Shown in pieces: positions 54,186 to 64,000 of a stretch of DNA of 64,000 bases. Source of the DNA: Arachis hypogaea. Lineage: Eukaryota; Streptophyta; Magnoliopsida; Fabales; Fabaceae. Below the pieces are notes generated by a model. The model saw only the letters and a list, made by a program, of their open reading frames with translations, ran no database searches and was not told where the DNA came from. Location of the stretch: the NCBI RefSeq assembly GCF_003086295.3, contig NC_092038.1:97433837-97497836 (forward strand), given 5' to 3'. Each line of letters opens with the position of its first letter. Positions within the stretch are counted from its first letter, which is position 1. Both the position numbers and the translations under genes were made by a program.

Positions 54186-56288
54186 TGATGACATGTCATC
54201 ATATACCTATTTTTCTATGCTTTTCATACAAGAAATTGATAATTTGTGCTTAAATATTGAATGCTTTTGTACTTAAATGATATATTTTCTTGATATTTTA
54301 ATTTTATAAATCTTGTAGAAAATAAGAAGAAAAAGAAGCAAAGAAGCACAAAAAAGGAGAAAAAAAGAGCTTTGGGACACACTTTGAAGTTGGAGCACAC
54401 TTTGGAGCCTTAGGCCACGCTTTTAAAAGCGTGGCCCATGACCAAATCAAAGGAGAAAACAACCAGCACGCACACTGCCCTGCCCTTGCCAAGGGCAGGG
54501 CAGAATCATGATGAAACAAAGTGAGGTTGGAGCAAATTTTCGCTAAGTTAAAATCTGGCCGCTCACAGCATGACCATGCCTACTTCAAAGGGCTATAACT
54601 TGAGCTACAGACGTCCGATTGATGTGCTTCCAGTTGCATTGGAAAGCTGACATTCAGAGCTTTCCAACGATATATATAGCAATCCATATTCGGCATACAA
54701 TTGAGGCAGGAATGAAAGGCATCTTTAAGGGCCAAAAATAAGCGAAAATAAACCAAGTGCTTCCACCAAGGCTCGAAGCTGGAGCCTCACTCCAAAACAA
54801 AGTAGCGCTCAATTTTCTGCCCTGCCCTCTTGGAGAGCAGGGCAATGTCGTTCACTTCATGGAAAATCAAGGAAAAATTGCTCCCCCAATTGCTTGCCAC
54901 AAGAATCGAACACAGCACCATGAGGAAGCAAGAAACTAGGCCTTACTTTGGTGCCAAGAAAACCAAGGAAAAGAAGTAGCGTGTGCATCCACCAAGTTTC
55001 GAACTTGGAACTTCACTTTTGGAAACACTGCCCTGCCCTCCGTGAGGGCAGGGCAGCATTTTTTGGTGCACGGCCAGCACACCAGATTGGCGCACCAAGG
55101 AAGCTTCGGCAGCATCAACATGCACGCACGGGCAACATTCTGGCGCACCAAAAATTTCTGCCCTGCCCTCCACAAGGGCAGGGCAGCATCCTGCAGCACC
55201 AACTCGCACCACACGCACGCACCACGGGCCAGACGCATCATTTTCTGCCCTGCCCTCCACAAGGGCAGGGCAGCCTCTTGGGAGCAACATGGGCCAAAAT
55301 TCAACCAAAATTTCATTTAAATTCAATTCTTCTCCAAATTGAATCAAGGCCAACCAAACCCATTTCTCCTCAAATCCAAAGCAAGCAAAGCCCACATCAT
55401 CACTCAAAGGCACATGGATCAATTAAATTAGGATTTTCATTTTTGTAATTTGTTTTAATTTCATTTTCATTTTTCATTTTGTAAAGCCTATATAAAGGCA
55501 TCAATAGGAGCTGAATCGTGAAGGCTGGCTCCATTAGGGAGTAGTAGTAGTAGATAGCTCTCTCTCTTTTAATTTTCCTTGTTAAATCTAAATCTTGGAT
55601 TGAGAAGTGAAGGAATTCTGTTTCCTTCTTGGTCTAAGATCTCTTGGTTGTTCTTCTGCATAATTTCAGAGAATTGATAGTTGAATTTGAGTTTTCATTT
55701 GCTGCTTTATTTCTTCTTTCTTCTGCAAACTTGTTTTCTGTTGAATCAAGGAAGGGTTTGAGATCTAGACTTGTTCTCTAGTCTCATTGATTCCCTGAGA
55801 TCTTCAACATTCTTTTAAATTGCTGCAAATTAAGCATCGCTTTCTATTTTTAATTCTTCAAGCATTTTTACTTTTCTGTTTGAAATCTGCTGCATCCCAT
55901 TTCATATTCTAGCTCTCTGCTTGAATGCTCTTTACATTTTCTTGTTGAATTTTAATTTCCAGCACCCCAGCCCCGTTACTTTTCATGCAATTTACTTTTC
56001 TTACAATTTAAGTTTCAGCTATTTTACTTTCTTGTTATTTAAGTTTCAATGCAATTTACTTTCTGCACTTTATAATTCCTGCAAATTTACTTTCTGTTGG
56101 CTACAATTACACTCAATTCCACTTCAATGTTAGCTTGACTAAACTAATCACCCACTAAAGTTGCTTGATCCATCAATCCCTGTGGGATCGACCTCACTCT
56201 TGTGAGTTATTACTACTTGATGCGACCCGGTACACTTGCCGGTTGGATTTGTGTGTTGGAAATTTATTTTTCCACAAAAACACCATCA
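54186..56288 (+). repeat. Element I 3' LTR (2103 bp)
   Basis: Same length as the 5' LTR. Differences seen: C/G near 54269, T/C near 54496, G/A near 54639, T/C near 54838, A/G near 55740, A/G near 56095 (5' LTR base first). The frames inside this and the other LTR are palindrome artefacts. Confidence 0.95.
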
Positions 56289-58366
56289 GCATCATTCAAC
56301 CTTCTATAGTCAATACACATCCTCCACCCTGTCACAGTTCTTGTGGGAATGAGTTCACTGCTCTCATTAATAATAACTGTCATCCCACCCTTCTTTGGTA
56401 CCACTTGGACTGGGCTTATCCATGAGCTATCGGAAATAGGATATATGATTCCTGCATTCCATAGTTTCATTACTTCCTTCTGGACGACTTCCTTCATTGC
56501 AGGATTTAGTCTTCTTTGAGGTTGAATTACTGCTTTGGAATTGTCCTCCAAAAGAATCTTATGCATGCATACTGTAGGGCTAATGCCTTTCAGGTCATCA
56601 ATTGTCCATCCTAAGGCATCCTTGTGAGCTCTGAGAACATCAAGAAACTCTCCTTCTTCTTTCTTTGTCAAGAAAGAATTAATGATCACTGGGAAGCTCT
56701 CTGAAGTTCCAAGAAATGCATATTTGAGATGAGAAGGTAGTGGCTTCAGTTCTTGCTTTTGCACCTCTTCCTTCTTGCTTGGTTCCACCTTTTTGTCTAT
56801 GGAAGCCTCAGCTACGTGTTCCTCTATTGTTTCTTGATTGTCTTTTTCTTGCTCATGCTGATTAATGTCTAACATTTCTTCCACCAGGATCTCTATCATA
56901 TCCACCCTCAAATGATCTTCCTGCTTAGGAGGGTGTTGCATTGACTTAAAAACATTTATGATCATTTGCTCATTGTGTACTCTGAAAATCATTTCTCCTT
57001 TTTCCACATCTATAATGGCTCTTGCAGTTGCTAGAAATGGTCTGCCCAAGATGATCAAATTGTTGCCTTCCTCGTCGGTGTCTAGGATTACAAAGTCCGC
57101 AGGGAAGATAAACTCTCCAACCTTTACTAATAAATTTTCCACAATTCCATTTGGTGTCTTGATTGATCTGTCGGCCATGACTAGTGACATCCTGGTAGGT
57201 TTGAGTTCTTCTATGGCAAGCTTCCTCATCATGGATAAGGGCATTAAGTTGATACTAGCTCCAAGATCACAGAGAGCTTTGTCCAGGGATAGTTTGCCTA
57301 TGGTGCATGACACTACAAAACTCCCTGGATCTTTAAGCTTTGGTGGAATTCCTTTTTGGGGCACGGCACTACATTCCTCACTGAGTATCACCGTCTCCTT
57401 CTCATTCGAATCTCTTTTCTTGTTGATGAGCTCCTTCAAGAACTTGGCATACAGAGGCATTTGCTCCAATGCCTCAGCTAAAGGTATGTTGATTTCCAGC
57501 TTCTTGAAAGTCTCAAGAAATTTGTGGAAATGTTGATCCTTTGTCTCTTTGTGGAATCTCTGTGGATACGGTAGTGGTGGTGTTGTGCTCTTCTCCACTT
57601 GATGTTGTTTTGGATTTGGTTCTTCCATGATCTGCTTTCCTTTCTTTAGATTCTGTGGTTCGTTGTTTTCCTCTGTGAGTTTTTCTGGGACATTCTTGCT
57701 TATCACGTCCTTGTTGATGGCTTCATCATTCTTTGTTGGCTCATTGTCATTATTCTTGGTTGCTCCTTGGTTACCATCCATTAACATTTTTCCACTTCTT
57801 AGTTGCACGACCTTGCATTCTTCCTTTGGGTTGGGAATGGTGTCACTTGGTAGTGAGCTTGATGGTTTTTCAACAGAAATCTGTTTGGAGATTTGCCCAA
57901 TTTGCCTTTCTAAGTTCTTCATGGAAGCTTCTTGGTTCTTTGTTGTCAATTCTTGGTTCTTCATCATTTTCTCCATGAGCATTTCTAGATTAGTGATCCT
58001 TTGAGAGTCTTGTGAGATTGGTTGGTTTTGGGGTGTTGATGGATGATGATAGGTGTTTGGATTTGTTGGGTGGTTATTGGGTGGATACTGGTTAGAGTTG
58101 GGGTGATTATTTTGTGGTTTTCTGTATGTATTTTGGTTAGTGTTTGGCTGGGGGTTGTGGTTTGTGTTTTTCCAATTGTTTTGTGTTGAGTTCCTTTGCC
58201 ATGGCTGTTGGTTTTGATTGTAGTTGTCTCCCCATCTGAGGTTGGGATGGTTCTTCCAAGATGGATTGTAAGTATCACCATAGACTTCATTTGTTCCAGG
58301 ATTTTGGTTGTGCATGTACTGGACTTGCTCTTGCTGTTGCTCCTCTTGAGTTTCTTCACTTTGCAC
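56289..58366 (-). pseudogene. pol: Element G gag C-terminus, protease and N-terminal RT
   Basis: Open for about 690 codons up to the I insertion. It starts with an Asn/Gln/Pro-rich region (58300-57980), a coiled coil (about 57990-57880), CKVVQLRSGK, then LPYPQRFHKE and [17 protein letters not shown]. The retropepsin-like protease has [13 protein letters not shown] and [10 protein letters not shown], followed by an acidic linker and RT ([29 protein letters not shown]). RT continues at 48944. The apparent end of the frame (DGVFVEK) comes from the LTR of I. Confidence 0.9.
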
Positions 58367-59379
58367 CCAAGTAGTTGGTGGTTGGCTTGGGCACTCACTG
58401 ATGCAACTTGCAAGCCATCAATCCTTTTGGCCATTTGCTCAAACTGTTGTTGAATCTACTGCTGCATTATCTTGTTCTGAGCTAGAATTGAATCCACTCC
58501 TTCCAACTTCATTACTCCTCTTCTTTGTGATGGTTGGCGTTGTCTTTGATGAGCAAAGAAATATTGGTTATTGGCCACCATATCAATGAGGTTTTGAGCT
58601 TCCTCTGTAGTTTTCATGAGTTGCAAAGAGCCTCCAGCTGAATGATCAAGTGCTTCTTGAGCCTTAAGAGTGAGCCCCTCATAGAAGTTCTGCAGCTTAT
58701 CCCACTCAGTGAACATCTCTGGTGGACATTTCCTCAATAGTGCCTTATATCTTTCCCATGCTTCATATAAATTTTCAGCCTCCATTTGAGTGAATGTCTG
58801 CACCTCAGTCTTCAATCTTAGGATTCTTTGAGGGGGATAAAATTTGGCAAGAAACTTGCTTACCAAGTCATCCCAAGTGTTGATGCTTTCTTTTGGAAAA
58901 GTCTCTAGCCATTGAGTGGCTTTATCTCTGAGAGAAAATGGAAAGAGCAACAACTTGTAGCTATCAGGAGGCACACCGTTGGTTTTCACAGTGTCACAGA
59001 TTCTCAAGAAGGTAGATAAATGTTGATTTGGGTCCTCCAATGGTCCTCCTCCAAAAGAACAGTTTTTTTGAACCAAAGTGATGAGTTGTGGCTTTAGTTC
59101 AAAATTGTTTGCATTGACATTAGGAGTAAGAATGCTACTTCCACAGTGTCTAGCATTTGCAAATGTATATGAAGCCAGGACTCTTCTTTGCTGTTGGTTA
59201 TTGTTGGCCCCTCCTCCTGGTTGATTGAGATTTGATGGATCTCCCTCCATTTCTTGGAATTCCTCCTCAGATTCTTCCTCTCCAATAACGTTCTTCCCTC
59301 TTTCAGCTCTTCTTATTCTTCGAAGAGTTCTTTGGTCAATTTCAGAGAGGATAGGGGAAGATCTTCCTGTACCTGACAT
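58367..59379 (-). pseudogene. gag: Element G gag, capsid part, with stop and frameshift
   Basis: Start placed at 59379 (Met-Ser-Gly-Thr), since upstream codons in frame are non-ATG. Capsid landmarks: NNFELKPQLITLVQ, CDTVKTNGV, ATQWLETFP, FLAKFYPPQR, YEAWERYKALLRKCP, DHSAGGS. A TAG at about 58456 follows LAQNKIMQQ, the same frame continues (MAKRIDGLQ), and a frameshift near 58380 leads into the next block. Confidence 0.88.
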
Positions 59380-59561
59380 ACAAACACACAACAATAAACA
59401 CACACATCCAGAAAACTAATGAAGCTTCAATCTATAGCTAGAATGAAGTCTTAGTTAGTTTAAGCAAAAATTCAAACAGTTAGTGTGTTAGTCAAAAAAA
59501 ATAAAGAAAAAGTGCTTAATCTAGATCTCCACTTCACTTAATCATTGTCAATCTATTTCAA
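59380..59561 (-). other. Element G leader
   Basis: About 180 bp of A/T-rich leader between PBS and gag, no ORF. Confidence 0.6.
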
Positions 59562-59579
59562 TCCCCGGCAACGGCGCCA
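59562..59579 (-). other. Element G primer-binding site
   Basis: Exact TGGCGCCGTTGCCGGGGA in sense, six bases from the LTR. Confidence 0.9.
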
Positions 59580-59585
59580 AAAACT

Positions 59586-61526
59586 TGATGTGTGGAAAAC
59601 GATCCAACACAAAACTCACCGGCAAGTGTACCGGGTCGCATCAAGTAATAATAACTCACATGAGTGAGGTCGATCCCACAGGGATTGAAGGATTGAGCAA
59701 TTTTAGTTTAGTGGTTGATTTAGTCAAGCGAATTAAGTTTTGGTTGAGTGGGTTGTATTTAACAGAAGCTAAATTGCTTGGAATGTAAAGGGAGAGGGGT
59801 GAATTGCAGTAAATTAAAGGACAAAAAAGTAAAATAGACTGAATCTTAAAGGACAAGAAATTAAATGACTGAAACTTAAAGTGCAAGAAATGTAAATTGC
59901 AGTAACTTAAATGGCAAGAAATGTAAATTGCTTGAATGTAAAAGGGACTTGAGGACTGGGATTGCAGAATCTAAACAAAGAGAAATTGAATTGCCACAGT
60001 TAATAGAGCAGAAATTGAATTAGAAGCAATTAGAACTTAAACAGTAAAGAAATTAAGTGCAGCAAAGGTTCATAGAAGAACCAAAAGGAAATTGGGATCT
60101 CAGGACTCCAGAGACTAGGTAGCAAAGCCTAGACCTCAATTGCCTTCCCAGATCCAAGTTCTCAAAGCAATTGACAAGAAATTGAAGAAGAAGCAGTAAA
60201 GAGAATGTAAATGAATTCAATTATGCAGAAAAGAAATTAAAGAGCTCTTGAGTGGAAATTGAGACAGAATTTCCTCAATTCTTAACACCCAAGACTCAAA
60301 ACAAGGAAATTAAAAATGCCCAAGCAAGAACGAGGAAGAAGAGAGATCAATTCTCCTCCCCAATTCTCTGAAATCTCGGTTCAGTCTCTCAAGAAAAATT
60401 GCAAAAATTCAAAGCTCAAAGAAAGTGCAAAATTCAAAAGTCAAGTAAAAAAATACTAATTACATCAAACTAGCTCCTATTTATACACTTTCTATTCTTG
60501 GATCTTGGGATTTGGATGGGCTTTTGATTTGGTGAAGAAATGAATTAAATTGGATTTTTAATTCAATTTTTGGCCCAAAAACAATAGCTTCCAGGAGGCT
60601 GCCCTGCCCTTGTGGAGGGCAGGGCAGAAATTTGAGGTGTGGTGCGTGCGTGGTGCGGGCGTGGTGCGGCTTGGTGCGCAGGATGCTGCCCTGCCCTCGT
60701 GGAGTGCAGGACAGAAAAAATTGGTGCGCCAGATTGGTGCTGTGGTGCGCTGCTGGTGCTGCCAGATGATGCCGTGGTGCGCCAGAATTGTGCCACAACA
60801 AAATGCTGCCATGCCCTCGCAGAGGGCAGGGCAGTGTTTCCACTTTGACGTCCCGAGTTCGAAACTCGGATGCTACACACGCTACCCATTTTCCTTGGCT
60901 TTCTTGGTACCAAAGTGAGGCTTAATTCCTTGCTTCCTCATGGTCCCATGTTCAACTCTTGTGGCAAGCATTGTAGGCATTTTCCTTTGATTTTCTTCCC
61001 TTGGTGAGCCCGATACTGCCCTTGTGGAGGGCAGGGCAAGGTTTTGTTCTTCTTGATTCCAAGGGACAGATTTGTGCTCTGCCCTTGTAGTGGGCAGGGC
61101 AGAGTTGCCTTTCATGCTTTGTTCCCTTATGTTGCCCTCCTAGAGGGCAGTGTGCCCTTGTGAAGGGCAATGCTTGCTCCCTTCTTTACATGCGTCACAC
61201 TTCTCCTTCCTTTGACCACGTTTTCTTCTCCTTGGGTCACGCTTTCTTAGGCCACGTTTTTCTCTTTTATTCTTTTCTTCACCTACAATAAACCAAAACA
61301 ACCACTCCAAGTATCACTAAATTCACAAGGCTTATAAATCAATTAAAATTCAATTAAAATTAGCTTAAACCTCATGAGTTATCATTAATTCCTAGTGGTT
61401 ATTTGATTTAAAGAAGTTATGCATTTTCACTCCAAATCACTTACTTAGGATGCAAGAAAGTGCATAAAGACTAATAAAACAAGTGAAATTAGCTTGAAAA
61501 AATGGGTATATGATGACTTGTCATCA
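59586..61526 (-). repeat. Element G 5' LTR (1941 bp)
   Basis: TGATGACAAGTCATCATATA ... TTTTCCACACATCA in sense. GC palindromes at 60598-61170, TATA box GTGTATAAATAGGAGC at 60478-60487, U5 block at 59628-59692. It carries CCGAGTTTCGAACTCGG near 60853, which the 3' LTR has mutated. Confidence 0.93.
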
Positions 61527-61531
61527 GGGCA

Positions 61532-62288
61532 ACAATGCGAAACTGCTCCATCAGATTCTCGGAGGCAGCAGTTACGCTACCCACAAGATGGCCCTGAAGC
61601 TCACCATAATCAGCCCGAGCAGTCTCCAACTCACTCTGAAGGCGCATGATTTCCCTATAAGCTGAGACATAGCTGTCATTATGCTTCAGGGCCATGTCTT
61701 CAGCCAGCCTCAAAGAAGCAGCAAGGGCGATAGAACTAGCCTTTTCACCCTCCAGCTCCTTCTCCACCTTTGCCAACTTCACCTCCAACTCCTCATTCAA
61801 GCCCTTGATCCGATCAAACTCCGTCTTGGCCTCCTCCATAAAAGACTTGGTGGCATGAATCGGAATCCCCTGAACTGTCCGGAAAATAGTCGCACTCATA
61901 TGAGCCATCTTCACACTATTCTTGGCCATAAAATACAGGTGCTGAAGGAGAGACACATCGTCCATGGGAAGTCCACCATAGGGAGCAATTTGCTGATCAA
62001 TAAATTCAATGGCATCAAAGTCGGGGGCATCCAAATTTAAGGGTTCAATGGTTTTTTGCTTTTTACTAGGAGGGGGACCAGAAGCTGCAGTAGATGATTG
62101 GGGAGGATCAACTAGGCGGACCCGAGGAATAGGAATTGCTTTCCTCGGTCCAGGGGAACTCGGTACAGGAGGCTTCAAAAGAATCTGAGAAGATCTCTCT
62201 CTGGCCACCTTGGTCGAGATGTTCAGAGCAGCAGTGGCCTTCTTCGCCTTCTTAAAGGCCTTCAAATAATCAGTATTTTTTGACATCT
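61532..62288 (-). pseudogene. K gene, second coding block (coiled coil), cut by element G
   Basis: It begins in the exon after a splice acceptor (TGTGTGCAG at 62289) with MSKNTDYLKAFKKAKK. Then come a basic/Pro-rich segment, KKQKTIEPLNLD, and a long coiled coil (EEAKTEFDRIKGLNEELEVKL ... ELETARADYGEL). It is interrupted at 61531 by G and resumes at 43018. No catalytic motif. The coiled coil suggests an oligomerising structural or gag-like role, which is inference. Confidence 0.7.
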
Positions 62289-62372
62289 CTGCACACATAG
62301 CAACAGCCAAGAGTTACAAATGTAATGTAGAGAAAGGAAAAACAAGTATAAAAGCAAAGCCAAACAAAATAC
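62289..62372 (-). other. K gene intron (84 bp)
   Basis: Donor GTATTTTG at 62372 and acceptor TTGCTATGTGTGCAG ending at 62289. Removing it joins the two open frames in phase (phase 1). Length and A/T content are normal for a short plant intron. Confidence 0.7.
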
Positions 62373-63165
62373 CCAGAACAGTTCGAACCAAGGAAGGATC
62401 ATTCAAGAATCTCTTCGTATCAAGATGAGGTGGTTTCCCCCAATGATCCTCGAGGACAACCACAAAAGCGCGTTCAACATCATCTAGCATCTCCCAAGTG
62501 TAGCGAGATACCCGAACATCTTTTTGCCACTCTAGGGGGAAGGAGGGCTCGTCGTTTTCATCAAGAAAAAAGGGGCAGACCCCCTCAACAGCTCGAACTT
62601 TGAAAAAGTAGTTCTTAAAGTCCTTAAAAGACTCATCATACATAGCAAACACTTTGTGCCCCTGGGCGGACCGAAAAGAAACCCAAGAAGCTTTCTTTTT
62701 TGAGGAACCACCAGGCTTGGCGGAAACAAACAAATAAAGGAACAAAGTCTGGGAAGGAGTTACTTTTAGTTCATGGCAGAGAAGTTGAAAAATCTTAATA
62801 AAACCCCAGGAATTGGGGTGAAGCTGGGAAGGAGCAATATTACACGACCACAGCAGGTCGGTCTCAAAAGCGGTAAAAGGAAAAGAAACATTCAACTGAC
62901 TGAAAAAGTACTCGTAAGCATAAAAGAAGGGACGCTCTCCCTCGACAGAAGTCGGAAAGCAAACTCTCTCGTCAGAGTCAGGGGCAACAAGCTCATAATC
63001 CTCCTCACGAGCATTGTTACCACAAATCCTATGGCGCTTCCTCAGTTCAGCACAGAACTCGGCATCCACAACAGAAACACACAACAAGACAAGGGAGTCC
63101 AACCAGTCGGACATCCCCTCGGGAACTCTGGAAGACATCTCTACGATGTTATTGCGAGAAGACAT
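62373..63165 (-). CDS. K gene, first coding exon, putative gypsy-type transposon domain
   Basis: ATG at 63165, 14 bases after a likely splice acceptor (TTCCTTGTAG, 63180). About 264 residues. Landmarks: SSRVPEGMSDWLD, a hydrophobic stretch, FPFTAFETDLLWSCNIAPSQ, LHPNSWGFIKIFQLLCHEL, SQTLFLYLFV, then a Lys-rich turn, FKDFKNYFFKVR and PLEWQKD. From memory this matches the plant family named putative gypsy-type transposon (Transposase_28-like), of unknown function. The frame runs on past the donor site for about 18 codons, but splicing to 62288 gives the longer product. The exon itself is undamaged. Confidence 0.65.
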
Positions 63166-63179
63166 AGGGCCAACTAATC

Positions 63180-64000
63180 CTACAAGGAAGAAAAGAAGAC
63201 GGGGTTACTAAAAACATCTCGGAGAAGGTAGAAAGCAAACTTAAATATCATACAGACGAGGCATGCAGAAAAGGAAAACCCCAAGACTCAAACCAAAAGT
63301 CTTGGGGCATCCTTTGGAGGCAGCAATAACAAAGTAAGGTCCCTGGGAAAAACCTACACCCCAACGAAAACAAGGAAACAAGGCCTAAAGCAACAAGCAT
63401 TTCGTCCAGCAAGATAAAAAACGCAAAAGTCATTAAAGCAACTATCTTTCTATAGTCTACCAGCAAAAGCACTGTCAATGTCAACAATGCCAAACAGAAC
63501 AACACCAAAGATACAACCTTTTCCAGAATTAGGCAAAAAACACCATCAAAAGTACAAACAGGAAAGGCAATGACAAGCGAAAGCCCTAAAGGCATTAAGC
63601 AAAAAGCGATCATGCAGAAAATGAAGAAGCTCCAGAACACACGGCGATAAACAGGCACGACAAATGCAAAAAGATTCAAGTTTTCCAAACAAGCATGCAA
63701 GCAAAACCAAAACTTTATCATAAACCGAAGGTCAAAAAGTAAAAGAAGTAAGAAAACGGAAAGTAGAAACCAAACCTGGAAAGTTCTGAAGAAAATGGAA
63801 AGCTGGGGCAGGAAAACGTCTCTCAAAGGAAGCACCAACGGAATACCAAAACAAAACAACGCAGAGAAAGAGTAAGGCAAAACAGAGCATACACAGAGGA
63901 AAAGTTAAAAATGGGAGAAGAGAGAAATGCGAAGAAGTTACGAAATGCGTGAAGAAGAAAAACCGTTTCTGGGTTTTCAAAATCAAAATAAAAGGGCCTA
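63180..64000 (-). other. K gene 5' untranslated region and first intron
   Basis: In sense: a T/C-rich 5'UTR (64000-63776), donor CTTTCCAG/GTTTGG at 63775, a long T-rich intron and acceptor CCTTGTAG at 63180. The part 63330-64000 is the inverted homologue of 41866-42590. The promoter lies beyond the right edge. The open frame at 63248-63880 lies mostly in the intron and is T-rich, hydrophobic and not credible. Confidence 0.55.

Larger units (their letters stand above)
48940..56293 (+). mobile_element. Element I: young non-autonomous LTR element with one unknown ORF
   Basis: Element 48945-56288, flanked by perfect GCATC repeats (48940-48944 and 56289-56293), inside the RT of G. Two 2103-bp LTRs with about six differences by eye, a PBS, a 3.1-kb internal region with a single ORF, and a PPT zone. 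No gag, protease, RT or integrase is recognisable. Its LTR start (TGATGACATGTCATCATATA), GC palindromes and U5 block resemble those of G, so a G-like element is the likely helper. Confidence 0.95.
43014..61531 (-). mobile_element. Element G: complete but degenerate Ty3/gypsy element
   Basis: Element 43019-61526, flanked by perfect GGGCA repeats (43014-43018 and 61527-61531). Minus orientation with 3' and 5' LTRs, PBS, gag, protease, RT, RNase H and integrase. Element I is inserted in its RT, so G alone is about 11.2 kb. Its LTRs share terminal sequence and GC-rich palindromes with I. LTR differences include a 58-bp and a 21-bp indel, so it is older than I and F. Confidence 0.95.

Noticed and set aside
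63248..63880. 210-residue hydrophobic frame, possible membrane protein
   Set aside because: It lies mostly in a T-rich first intron bounded by a plausible donor (63775) and acceptor (63180), has biased composition and an inverted non-coding homologue at the left side.

Overview
The window is a plant nuclear, intergenic, transposon-packed stretch. I infer legume, most probably peanut (Arachis): the recurring 1.5-kb LTRs that begin TGATGAGCGGATA and carry GGCGTTTAACGCC palindromes resemble the FIDEL-type Ty3/gypsy repeats I know from that genus. This is recognition from memory, not a database match. I see no convincing rRNA or tRNA gene, and no ordinary cellular gene apart from one transposon-associated gene, called K here.

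The layout is a nest of LTR retrotransposons of the non-chromodomain (Athila/Tat-like) Ty3/gypsy branch. All visible primer-binding sites (PBS) match the tRNA-Asp type, TGGCGCCGTTGCCGGGGA or close to it. From the left: element A (1-9370, minus, 3' LTR off the left edge) sits in the gag of element B (9371-11970, minus, partial). B sits in the pol of element C (11971-20571, plus, 5' part off the left edge). C sits in the LTR of element H (20572 to about 21787, minus). C also carries a solo LTR, J (15801-17326, target duplication CCCCT).

Next comes an LTR-like sequence D, split by element E (21877-41332, minus, target duplication GCCGC). E is itself split in gag by element F (29611-39027, minus, target duplication GCAAG). 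Beyond D lies the K locus, a spliced two-ORF gene on the minus strand. It is flanked on its far side by an inverted copy of its own 5' region, and it is cut by element G (43019-61526, minus, target duplication GGGCA). G is cut in its reverse transcriptase by element I (48945-56288, plus, target duplication GCATC).

A, C, E and G are autonomous-type elements (gag, protease, RT, RNase H, integrase) broken by stops and frameshifts, although the pol frame of A is open. F and I look non-autonomous: F encodes only an intact gag-protease, and I only one 401-codon ORF of unknown function. Both have nearly identical LTR pairs and are the youngest insertions. Shared non-coding parts recur across families: a tandem hairpin just after the pol stop (with a compensatory base-pair change between families), a conserved U5 block, a GGAAAG...CTTTCC hairpin, AAGTTTGGTG repeats, and family-specific palindrome arrays inside each LTR.
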